Shown one piece after another: positions 12,113 through 21,094 of a stretch of DNA of 64,000 nucleotides. The translations under genes and the position numbers were made by a program. The DNA comes from Volvox africanus (taxonomy: Eukaryota > Chlorophyta > Chlorophyceae > Chlamydomonadales > Volvocaceae). The notes under the pieces are model-generated. The model made no database searches. It saw only the letters and a list, made by a program, of their open reading frames with translations, and was not told the origin of the DNA. The stretch's first letter is position 1; every line of letters starts with the position of its first letter. The DNA lies in assembly GCA_030268105.1 (NCBI GenBank), contig BSDZ01000010.1, positions 4,068,001 to 4,132,000 of the forward strand, given 5' to 3'.

Positions 12113-12430
12113 GATTACATTGTAGTAGTAATTACAAAGAAAGAAGAAGAAGTAGAAGTCTGTCTGTCTCATTAATCCAGGCGCCTTAAATAGCGCTGCC
12201 TGGTACAAAAAAGGGCCTTACGTCTATTCGAAACTGGCGCGCATTCTACAAGTGACACCGTTGTACGAATGCTTGCACGCAAGTAGTCCCATGCGACTTG
12301 TCCAAGTTCTATGCGTTAGATTTATAATAACTAATCTATTATTACGCAATTAAGTTATTGTCATAAAAGCCAAATTACGACAAGTCAGTTTCGCTCTTTC
12401 TGGCGCTTCTGCGCCATTCGCCCTGTTACA
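12113..12430 (-). repeat. 5' LTR of the deleted Ty3 element, inner end missing
   Basis: This copy ends CTGTTACA at 12430 like the 3' LTR but starts abruptly at AGATTACATTG. About 90 bp of the inner LTR end are therefore lost. A short extra segment, ATGCGACTTGTCC, is present only here. Confidence 0.8.
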
Positions 12431-12435
12431 CTCCC
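12431..12435. repeat. Right target-site duplication CTCCC
   Basis: It matches the five bases immediately left of the element at 10129-10133. Confidence 0.7.
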
Positions 12436-13620
12436 CCTCCTAGCTGATAAGTCCATAAAGCACCACAAAAACCTGTGTGTGTGTGTACGTCGGTCGCTAC
12501 TGGGGACACATGGCACTGCCACGCCCCTCCAAATCATTCATGTGTATGGTACGGCGGCCTGCTCCTAGTTTGCAATTCGCCTGCTCATGGTCCTACCCAC
12601 CCACTCTGGCCCCAAAGTGGGATGGCTGGGTGGTACATGAAGGGGCCCACCAGGAGTCGGGGCCCGCAGGAGGATGAAGAGAGCCCTGGTGCAGCACTGG
12701 AGGTGTCGTTGGGACCTCCCATAAATAAATATAGACAGTCGGGGATCAATCGATGCAGACCAGGCTAGTCCACATCACGCAGCTTGCTCTATGAGCTATT
12801 TCTGTCACCTATGAATCCTTACCTACTGGATGTATCAATCGCATATCTTAGGTATAGCCTACGAGCCCACTTTTCCAACGGACCTCGCTCCTCCTAAGTG
12901 TAATCCGCTCCGTCAGGATCCCGCTGGGATTCACGGCAACATGCTATGCCCAATCCTGTTCGCCATGGAGCTCCTTGGGGAACCTTCCCACCGTGCAAAC
13001 CCCACTCTGGTGAGGTCCAGTTGCCGAACCAGGCCCAGCTCATCATACATTCAGCACTTACATTAAGGAATCGGCCCAATGACAGCCTTTGAGCTCGGGA
13101 TTCCAAATCAGCTGCCGAGTGAGATGCTGTTCGTCATGACACTCATAACGCCCTCATTACGCTTGGCACTGCCGCACGGGAACATCCATGGACAGCAGCT
13201 GAGGGTTGGCGCCATCCCTCTCTGCCCGCAGCTCACGATGCCACCTTGCGGCAGATGTGCGCACTATGCGCACTTCCACCTGCATTTTGTTAATCTCCGA
13301 ATTCTTGATCACCAGAACTGCCTGCGGTCACGTGCATAGGGCATGGAGTTCAGTTCAGTTCATGATATCAGAAAAAGTGTGGCCGCCGGCAGCTGACCAA
13401 AAGCCGACTGCATACCGGTATCAGGTGTGGAGTAACACCATATATAGGGTGATACAAAGCATAGCTAGGGATATTTGCTGTCAGTATGGACCGTGCGCCC
13501 CTTTGAAATTATTCGTATATATGTACACAAACATACCTCCTGCTTGACAAGTACAGGAAAACATAAATAAGGAACAAACACATATGTGTGCGTGCGTTTG
13601 TAAATACGCGTGCCAGCAAG
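12436..13620. other. Intergenic stretch with no recognised gene
   Basis: There is a short GT run near 12472 and no coherent open frame with recognisable motifs. The sequence becomes steadily more AT-rich toward 13.6 kb. Confidence 0.55.
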
Positions 13621-13665
13621 TTAAACATAAATATAAATATAAATACAAATATAAATTAGAGTCTG
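13621..13665. repeat. AT-rich simple repeat (ATAAAT/ATACAAAT) left of the transposase fragment
   Basis: Repeated ATAAATATAAATACAAAT-type units resemble the longer run on the other side of the transposase fragment at 14209-14294. Confidence 0.75.
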
Positions 13666-13742
13666 TAATACACTTTGTGTAAGTTAAGAAAAGAAATGGC
13701 AAGATAACCATAAAATTAAAATAACTTATATAAAGGCAAGAA

Positions 13743-14210
13743 ATGAGTAAAAAATCAAAGAAAATAGGTCAACAAATAGATTCTATAAATCAAATTAATT
13801 TAACAAATAAAATAGTAGAAGAATTATTATCGAAAGCAAATCCAGAAGAGTTATTTGGCAAAGACGGTTTGTTTCGGCAGCTAAAGAAGCAAATAGTTGA
13901 GAGAGTATTAGCCAGCGAGCTTGAACATGATCTTGGTTATTCAAAACATAGTAAAGCACCTAAAATAGATAATAACCGCCGTAACGGTAGTTATGAAAAA
14001 ACAATAATAGACGAAAATGGTAATCAGTCAACAGTAGACGTACCTCGCGATCGAGAAGGAGAAATTACCCCACAATTATTACCTAAAGGTGTTAGAAGGT
14101 TTAACGGTTTCGATGATAAAGTAATCTCCCTTTATGCTAGAGGCATGAGCATGAGCGAGATCCAGGGACATGTAGAAGAGATATACCAAACAGAAATTTC
14201 TAGAAAGTAA
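13743..14210 (+). pseudogene. IS256-family transposase, N-terminal fragment of bacterial (Rickettsiales-like) type
   Basis: The 155-residue frame shows the start of an IS256/mutator-like transposase. Features are an N-terminal LTNKIVEELL region, GKDGLFRQLKKQIVERVL, ASELEHDLGYSKH, VDVPRDREGE, the RRFNGFDDKVISLYARGM block and EIQGHVEEIYQTE. Full-length relatives are about 400 residues and carry the DDE catalytic residues later, so all catalysis is absent here. The frame ends in a stop formed where an AT-rich repeat begins. The ATG at 13743 is preceded by AAAGG with six intervening bases, which looks like a bacterial ribosome site. The AT-rich codon use (AAA, AAT, ATA, TTA) is unlike the GC-richer algal exons nearby. 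The Lys/Asn-rich style recalls Rickettsiales insertion sequences; that source is my inference. Confidence 0.85.
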
Positions 14211-14294
14211 ATATAAATACAAATACAAATACAAATACAAATACAAGTATAAATATAAATACAAGTATAAATATAATTATAATTATAATTATAA
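14209..14294. repeat. AT-rich simple repeat right of the transposase fragment
   Basis: Tandem ATACAA/ATAAAT units followed by AATTAT units start exactly where the transposase frame breaks off. Confidence 0.85.
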
Positions 14295-14314
14295 AAGTAT
14301 ACCGTACCAATTTA

Positions 14315-14881
14315 TCATGTACCGACCTGAAGATCCGCATTCTGTTTCTCGGCCAACTTCATCAGTTGCTTATAGACCGGCTTGACTTCCTCCAGGACAC
14401 GGACCTTCTTCTCCAGGTACTTGACGCGCTCCGCTGGTGTGTTGGTGAGGGCTGCTGCCACGGCAGCAGCACAGCTGTTGGCAGGGGCCGCCTCCACTGC
14501 CTGCAGCTGCTGGTGCAGCTCCGCCGCCCTCTCTGCAGCGGCCACATACATGTTGGCCCCACGGCTAGAATCAATGGCTGCTGCGCTCTGCTGTTGCTGC
14601 TGATGTGCGACTTGCACTTGCAGCGCGCACAGTATCTCTGTTATCTTGACGACCTCGTCCTGCGCTGTTAGTGTCTCCTTGTATTGACAAGTTAAGCTGG
14701 TCTTCAATGCCGCCATGCATTCCAATCGAACACGATCTAACAACAAATAAACAACCCGAATAAACCATGCTTTGGACATGTTGGTGTGATGCCCGGTCCG
14801 CACCGTGTTGTACTGTACCATGTCAAGTGCAAGCACATATCGAAACAGACACCTAGATACCAGATAACTGGGCGTGCACAC
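14315..14881 (-). CDS. Small Gln/Ala-rich coiled-coil protein, unknown function
   Basis: The last 120 or so codons look genuinely coding. They show heptad-like spacing (ITEILCALQVQVAHQ), a polyglutamine run, an Ala-rich helix (AAAERAAELHQQLQAVEAA) and a C-terminal coil (RVKYLEKKVRVLEEV, then KPVYKQLMKLAEKQ). The region nearer 14881 is probably intron or 5' sequence. A likely upstream coil exon ends at about 14987 with a GTGAGG donor and encodes VLGQKQQQVE, and an acceptor near 14675 would join it to AQDEVVKITE. I do not recognise the family. A dynactin- or HAUS-like subunit is possible but unsupported. Confidence 0.45.
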   Translation of the reverse strand: MCTPSYLVSRCLFRYVLALDMVQYNTVRTGHHTNMSKAWFIRVVYLLLDRVRLECMAALKTSLTCQYKETLTAQDEVVKITEILCALQVQVAHQQQQQSAAAIDSSRGANMYVAAAERAAELHQQLQAVEAAPANSCAAAVAAALTNTPAERVKYLEKKVRVLEEVKPVYKQLMKLAEKQNADLQVGT

Positions 14882-15624
14882 ATAAGCCGTTACACACGTG
14901 CATTTTTAACAAGCTAGTGCATGTCAGCTTGATATAAGTGAACCGCGTGCCTGTAGGTCATTCACATCCTCACCTCGACCTGCTGCTGCTTCTGGCCCAG
15001 CACCTCCACCTTTCACGAAGCGGCACACAGCTCATTGTCCACTTGCATTAAATAGCCGGTTTTTCCATACCTCACATTTTTCCTTTAGTGGTTGTTAAGC
15101 TAACGACCAGAACGTCTGGGTTCCGGAGCTAGGGATCCCTAAGACAGTTTCCCTCATCTCGTTGCTATTCTTCCTATGTAATGCAAAAGATATATAGGTA
15201 TCCTTCGACTCTCTTGTCCCGGTATTTAGGGAAAGATCAATAGTGGTTGTTCTCCTTTGTCCGATTTGTGATTGAGATTTCCGTCCTATAATTTTCAGTC
15301 AAGCAGAATGGCCAGGCTTTAGTACCTGGAGATATTCATTTCTTTGAGCTTTCTCGTTAGGCTCCTCATTTCCGTGTTGAAAATTTAATTCTCACATAAC
15401 TGCACCTCATGTATTGTAAGAGTACAAGTCAACATAATTCAAATGATTTCGCCCACTAGGATATGTCCTGAAAATGTGCCTATGTGGCCATTTCAGTTCT
15501 AAAATCACATCTTTAAATGCATTATTACTTTGCTTGACATGCAATGACATACTGTACACCATGTCATCATTACATTTGTTTTGTGGAAATCCATTACGAA
15601 TTGCAAAGTATGCACAGAAATTTG

Positions 15625-15629
15625 TTACA
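15625..15629 (-). terminator. Candidate LHCA1 polyadenylation signal
   Basis: TGTAA on the minus strand lies about 230 nt after the LHCA1 stop. A second candidate lies about 55 bases further downstream. Confidence 0.35.
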
Positions 15630-15777
15630 TAGGCGTGACACCAGAACAACAAGTCGCTCACATGGGCAACATTGATGATAGCTATCACTTCAAGCCCTGC
15701 TCCGTCAGTCAAACAAAATAATCTCTGGATCATCCAGCTCTGCGGTGACATGCGCGCCATATTGCTCAAGTCGGACA

Positions 15778-15809
15778 ATGAAGGACGTCCCCATGCGGAC
15801 GTCCTTCAT
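15778..15809 (-). other. Perfect 13-bp stem-loop in the LHCA1 3' region
   Basis: ATGAAGGACGTCC (15778-15790) and its exact reverse complement (15797-15809) flank a 6-base loop. The hairpin begins about 50 nt downstream of the LHCA1 stop codon and would lie in the 3' UTR of the transcript. Confidence 0.9.
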
Positions 15810-15857
15810 GTTCCAAGTAGTCATCAGGCACCTCCTGCTCCTTGCCGTAGATGTCGC

Positions 15858-17266
15858 TTAGAAGAATGGAACAGATACACCGTTTGTGGCGAAGTTCGCT
15901 CCCCATGGGTTTGCGAGGTGCTCGCCCAGAGCTGTTAGGGACAAAAACATGGGATAATATTTAGCCCGAAAGCATGAACACGATGGAAATTGAAACCATT
16001 TCTGACCACGGAACCGTAAAAGGTAAAGCGCTCTATGGCAGCAACCTTAGCAGTCGCCCTTTTAGGATACTTTGTTCTTACAAGCATTCTCTTTCTGCAA
16101 AGAACTGCATACAGCGCCGTTTTACCCACAAATTACTCACCGGCCAGAGGACCCTTGCCTGTTGTCCAGCCGATTCATTACATGCAAAAACAGGACGGGA
16201 GGTTAGGATTGCCATAGAACTTGCCATAAACTCCTAGTAATATAGCTCACCGGTGGCAGCATGCTGAGCAACGAAGCCCAGGAAAGCAACCATAGCCAGG
16301 CGACCGTTCTTAATCTCCTTCAGCTTCAGCTCACCAGCCTTAGACGAGTCCTTGGCGAAGCTGTGCACAGGAAGTCGGTGTATAATTATACACAACGATA
16401 ACCCTTGAATACGACCTCAAGAACTTACCCCAGGGGGTCGAAGGCACCACCGGGGTAGATCACACCACCGGCGTCGTTGCGCTGGCCCTCGGCAGCAGCC
16501 ATGGCGACGAACTCCTACACGTACAGGTAACGAGTAAAAACCAAAAAATCCCGTACAAGCTTCAGCACTAAACACTTACAAACGCCAAGAGCGAGTTGAG
16601 GTCGAACGGCACCTCAATTCCGAACCAAGTGGCCTTGCCGCCATTAACAGCCTGCACAAGGGACGTGACATCCAATTTCAGACTTTCGAAAGACTTCGAG
16701 CAAGTAAGCCGATTTCCCGTGCGTCCTTCTTACCCAAAGAGGGGCATCGTACCAGTTGCCATAGCCCAGCAGCTCAACAGCAAGAGCGCCGGCAACGCCC
16801 AACATAGCCCAGCGACCTGCGACATCATCGCAAACCACAATTTCAGCACCAAGCCAAAATCAGAGAGAAGTTCGCTAACTAATTAGCGAGAATCGGTTAT
16901 CGCTAAATTGGGTTTCCCCTTGTAGCGTCAAGCCAAGCGCACCGTGGATGACCTCCGATTCGGTGAAGCGCTTCAGCGACGCCGGGTCCTTGCCCAGCGA
17001 CAGAGGGTCAAAGCCGTAGTTGCTACAAGAATTGTAATTAATTTTATGAAGCGCCTTCGCCAGCAGCGATCCTACAATAGAACGACGACTTGGAATGCTC
17101 ACCCTGGCAGGTCATCAGGTAGCCACGCAGGGGCGTCCGAGCCCGGCAGCCAGTTGCCAGCCTTCATAACAACCCGGCAACCATTGCTCACAGCAGCGAC
17201 GCGGCGGCCCGCGAAGCCACGCGGAGCGGCAGTCTTGGCCGACAGGGTGCGCATGGAGAGGGCCAT
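15858..17266 (-). CDS. LHCA1: Light-harvesting chlorophyll a/b protein of photosystem I (LHCA1)
   Basis: Eight exons chain in perfect phase: 17103-17266, 16943-17022, 16734-16816, 16580-16651, 16429-16514, 16251-16360, 16141-16158 and 15858-15931. They total 687 nt, or 228 residues, which is the usual length. The start [13 protein letters not shown] gives a chloroplast transit peptide. Mature landmarks are [24 protein letters not shown], the first helix with ESEVIHGRWAMLG, the [11 protein letters not shown] loop, the [12 protein letters not shown] second helix and the [16 protein letters not shown] third helix. The tail is [13 protein letters not shown] and ends VPFF. Glu, Asn and His residues in the helices bind chlorophyll in this family. 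The protein sits in the thylakoid membrane in the LHCI belt of photosystem I. It matches chlamydomonad LHCA1 closely by memory. Confidence 0.95.
16141..16158 (-). other. LHCA1: 18-nt micro-exon of LHCA1
   Basis: It is flanked by an AG acceptor and a GTGAGT donor. It supplies GKGPLA between HAAT and ALGEHL, residues conserved in the family. Without it the protein would lack this loop. Confidence 0.85.
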
Positions 17267-18215
17267 ATCTACAATCTGTTTGAAAGTAAACGCAACGACT
17301 GTGACCAACTGCAAATATTAAGTTGTCTTGCGCAACTTTAAAGGAAATTCTACATCTATTGTGCCGTACAGATCCCTGGGCTTCGGAGCAGTGATCGGCA
17401 AGCACTAACCGATCTACCGCGAATTGGCTCAGTTACAAAAAAAATCGTGGATTTCCCGATTATATCTCTTTTCCCCATAAATATGTATTTTCAGATAATC
17501 TTGATTTCTCCGCTGGCTGGGCTTGATAGATGCTTCCTACGTACACATGACATCAGCTCTGTAGTTTATGTGTGCGTGCATCAGCTCCAAAGAGCTCATT
17601 GCTCCTCATAAGCGTCTCCATCTAAAGTTTAGCTCTAACGCGCCAGTATCAGCGGGGAATTAACTGCGCTAGGGAGCCTTGGAACTGGTCAGGCGAATTA
17701 ACTGCGCCACATACTCCACAACCAAAGTACAAAGAAGCCAATGCAACTACATGGTTTGCATTGCGACGTGCAGTTGTGAGGGGATTATCGATTGGTTCAT
17801 GCAAGCCGTATCTTTGGATTCGGCTATCTCTCCAGAGGATAAAACCTTGGGATAATTTTAAAGAAATGGTATGTTGATGATGTTTCTATAGAGACTTGTT
17901 CGGCAGCTCCAAGCCTGTCCTTGCATCGACTTGTAAGGTCCCGAAGCCGCTCTAATTGATGTCCCCGTGCTAGGTAGAAGTTCACAATCCTGAATTGACT
18001 TTAGATGAAACCCATAAAATGTCGAAGCATTCGACATCCTGACTTTACCGGTTCAAATCTTGTAAAGTTTTGTGAGGTCCGTGGGACGGATGGAACCTTT
18101 ATGTGACAAACTGCCATAAGCTAGTCCAGATCTCCTATCCATTAATAACGGCGACTAAAAAGTCACGCATCATCAAGGATAATATGCAGCGACATACCAC
18201 ATGCGCGTTTCCAAG
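17267..18215. other. LHCA1 upstream region and spacer to the next gene
   Basis: No coding sequence is seen. The part next to 17267 is the 5' leader and promoter region of LHCA1 on the minus strand. No light-response element could be named with confidence. Confidence 0.5.
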
Positions 18216-18220
18216 TTACA
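18216..18220 (-). terminator. Candidate polyadenylation signal of the DUF1749 hydrolase gene
   Basis: TGTAA on the minus strand lies 137 nt downstream of the stop codon. Confidence 0.4.
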
Positions 18221-18356
18221 ACTCAAACCCGGCCCACGCTTGTTCAGTAGCCACAGGTATAAGTGAAGGGCAAGTCGTATGACATCCTCATATTGCTCCG
18301 AAGGGGAGCGATACAGGGCAATTAGAAGCGCAGCAACGGTCCGAACTGTCCGTATA

Positions 18357-20744
18357 TTACTTGACATTTCCATTGGCAGGCAAACTGTCCAGGAAGGCAC
18401 ATATAGCTACAACTGCCTCAGACTCAAATCCCGCCAGGTTGTGCGGCGCCTCAGGAACGATGTGGACGCGGGCTCTGGGGCCAATCGCGGTTTGCAGTGC
18501 AGCTGTCCGATTCCTAATTTGGTCATGGTGCAGGACGCACTCGTCGGCCCCAGACAGGAGCAGAAGGCATGGCCGGACGCCGACCGGACCCAGAATGCGC
18601 TGCATTTCAGGTGATAACAAGGAAATTCGCAAGCCAGTTTCATGATCCCAAGCCATGCCAAACATGGTTGCAAGGCGTAGTGGCCGCACAATATCATGAC
18701 CCCTACATCCTTTGTGCGCTTGGTATGTACCATGTATTTAAGTCACTTGAAATTGACAGCAAGCTTCATATTGTGTACTTAAAAAGCATGCATCGGAAAT
18801 ACACCGGTTCCAGTGCATCCTGGAAAGCAGCGCCTGCTGGAGGAAACGCCGACGCTGACATTGGCGGCCAATGAGGACGCAGTCTCTCAACTAAGACACT
18901 ATTAGCGCATGTCAGCCAGGCGTACTCAAGGTTTTCATTATAATGCCGGGCCTTCGCCATTCGTATGAATACATAAACATACATACACCTTACAGCACCA
19001 TTTGGTCATATGACGTCCCGGTATTTCCAGGGAACCCTCACGCACGTACCTGAATTGCATCTTTGGGCAGCTTTTCAGAGAACATGTCGTCATCTCCGCC
19101 TTGGTCATATAAAGACAGCAGTCTTGCGGCGGTGATGGGTGCGTTGTCCGCCACATGCAGCCGGCACACCACCTCTTCAGCCCGCCCTGCCGCCATCAAC
19201 TCCCGGGCGGTCAGCACGCTGGGTTCCAGATCCGAAAATTGTGACAACCACTGGTGGTCCGACACCTAAGTGGCGTGGTAGGCAAGATGCGTTAACGGCG
19301 ACCTTCTCGGCTAGTTGCGTGTGGAAGGTACATGTGCCAGTTTTCTGGTGTTATAACATACGGCGCACTTAGCAGCTAAAGTTGGCTGCACAGATTGCAT
19401 TCACTGGAGGTACAATTCTGAAGGTACACTGCTGTCATTTCAACTGTGTTTCAACGATCAGTCGCACAGCCTAGTCCCACCGGTGCCTGCAACACGATCG
19501 CCAGCAACTCTGGTGCCTGGTTTAGACCGCCATCAGAGTCGTTGTATCCGTATCGTTGTATATAGCGCACTGCGTCTTGGCAGCCCGTAGAATGGCCCAG
19601 CAGTACTATTCCTGTCACGCCATGGTATTGGCGTAGATGCTGGCACAACAACCGAAGGTCTTCAGCGTCACGGTCCAAGTTGCCTACTCCGTATCCCTGT
19701 TGCGGGCGGTGCAGAGGATTTGAATAGGTTGACCGCGACAGTCTTATGTATGGGTCAATTGAATGCTCATGATGCGGCGTTACAGTTGAAGGGCACAGTT
19801 GCCACATCATTGCTACCGTATGGCTCAAGGTAACAAAACATGCGTGAACGCTGCGTGAGTTTAGGACGTGCACTTGACGTCGCTGTCACGTATCTCGACC
19901 TAACAACAGTCGTACCCATGCTGATCACAATTCACATCTCTACATCCAATACATTCCGGGGATGGGGGTAATTGATAAAGAATCACTTCCGTAGGCGTCC
20001 AAAACTTCAATATTCACAGGAAGTCCTACTGCTGCAAAGATATACAGAAAAGCAATGCCAAATAAACGTATCTCAAAGCGGAACGTTCATGCAGCTCTTG
20101 CATAGCGGCAGGGTGAGCTGCGCAACCCGGCAAAACAGGCCTACACCGACGGCCGTTCTGGTTCGGGTGTTACGACCCAAGCCTTGCGTGGTCGAGTTTA
20201 GTTGCTCGATGCGGGATGTGGGAGAAGAAGAAATATACCATATTGATAGTCTTTTGATGCACGCATTGGCGCTGGATGGGAGAGCCGCTTGCCGTGCCGG
20301 TCAGGCTGCGGTATGACGATGATAATCAAGGGCCTGGTCGCTGGGGAGTCCAACTCTACGACCACGCCTTGTCAGATGTCCATCATCGCAGTTCAATATT
20401 TCTTACCTTTTCCTGAGCTTGTGCCTATCATGTGCTATTTTCCATTGTGGTCACATACTACCCGCGCTTACATCACAACTTGCCTAGTCCAACTATGTCG
20501 AGGTTCACACCTGCCAAGAAGACTGGATTGATGCATGAACTGGAAGCCATCCCCGATGCGATAGCTCTGCAGATAGCGGCTCAACGTAAGGCGCAAAAAG
20601 CAGCCCGTCCGTAAGTCCGCCCACCATCACGACAGCTTTCCGATGCCATCCAGGCGCATTTTGAGTAGCATATGCCAGGAAGGCCACCTGTGGACCGGCG
20701 GCACCATAACTTACGAGCGAACCAGGAAGTTTCATCACTTTCAC
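18357..20744 (-). CDS. DUF1749/UPF0613-type alpha/beta hydrolase
   Basis: Four exons join in phase 0 throughout: 20511-20744, 19481-19696, 19050-19265 and 18357-18599, giving 302 residues. The order fits the DUF1749 family: VVMVGGLTDGLLFAPY, GYGVGNLDRDAEDL, the nucleophile elbow LLGHSTGCQD (Ser114), VSDHQWL, DDDMFSEKLP, then LLLLSGADECV (Asp241) and EAPHNLAG (His275). Ser114, Asp241 and His275 make a plausible triad. Fungal and plant relatives are poorly characterised cytosolic esterase-like proteins, and the substrate is unknown. No signal peptide or membrane helix is apparent. The next gene downstream in the same orientation is LHCA1, with no evident functional link. Confidence 0.88.
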
Positions 20745-21094
20745 ATATCAATTTTCTCCGCCTGTCCGCGCGGTCCTATGAGTCTCCTGGCTCGTCCGGG
20801 CCTTACGAGGTATTTCTAAATATTTGTATCAATCGTTCATCATCATTATGATCAAATTTACACCGTGATTTTTGAACAAGTAGCCGTACAGTTTGATTCT
20901 CAAGGAAATACCCCAAGGTGCGATGACATCATAGTCCCAATATTAATGCACCGACCACTGTACCGGTAAAAATACCATGGTCCGACGCCGTACAATGCCT
21001 TTTTAACCCCCGTCACTATTGTCTTCCTTTAGACTTTCGAATACAGCACAGCATAAGTCAGTCTACAGGTGTCAAGAAATCTCACGTGTATGAG
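20745..21094. other. Spacer between the hydrolase and the long coiled-coil gene
   Basis: It contains the 5' leader of the hydrolase gene and the 3' region of the next gene, plus the dispersed 30-base repeat at 20780-20809. No coding sequence is seen. Confidence 0.6.
20780..20809. repeat. Copy 1 of an exact 30-base dispersed repeat
   Basis: The 30 bases starting GAGTCTCCTGGCTCGT recur identically at 27561-27590. The right part can fold, with CTCGT pairing with ACGAG around a 9-base loop. Confidence 0.85.

Larger units (their letters stand above)
10134..12430 (-). mobile_element. Internally deleted Ty3/gypsy-type LTR retrotransposon
   Basis: The element reads on the minus strand. It is bounded by two related direct repeats: 10134-10535, starting TGTAACAG and ending CTGTTACA, and a truncated copy at 12113-12430. 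Matching CTCCC duplications lie outside. Between the repeats only an RNase H region and most of an integrase remain. Gag, protease, the reverse transcriptase catalytic domain, the primer site and the inner end of the 5' LTR are missing. A polypurine tract abuts the left (3') LTR as expected. The loss happened after insertion or during reverse transcription, because the target duplication is intact. The element cannot move on its own. Confidence 0.85.

Noticed and set aside
15672..15938. 88-codon plus-strand frame across the LHCA1 end
   Set aside because: It is antisense to the last LHCA1 exon and its 3' hairpin, so it is a shadow frame.
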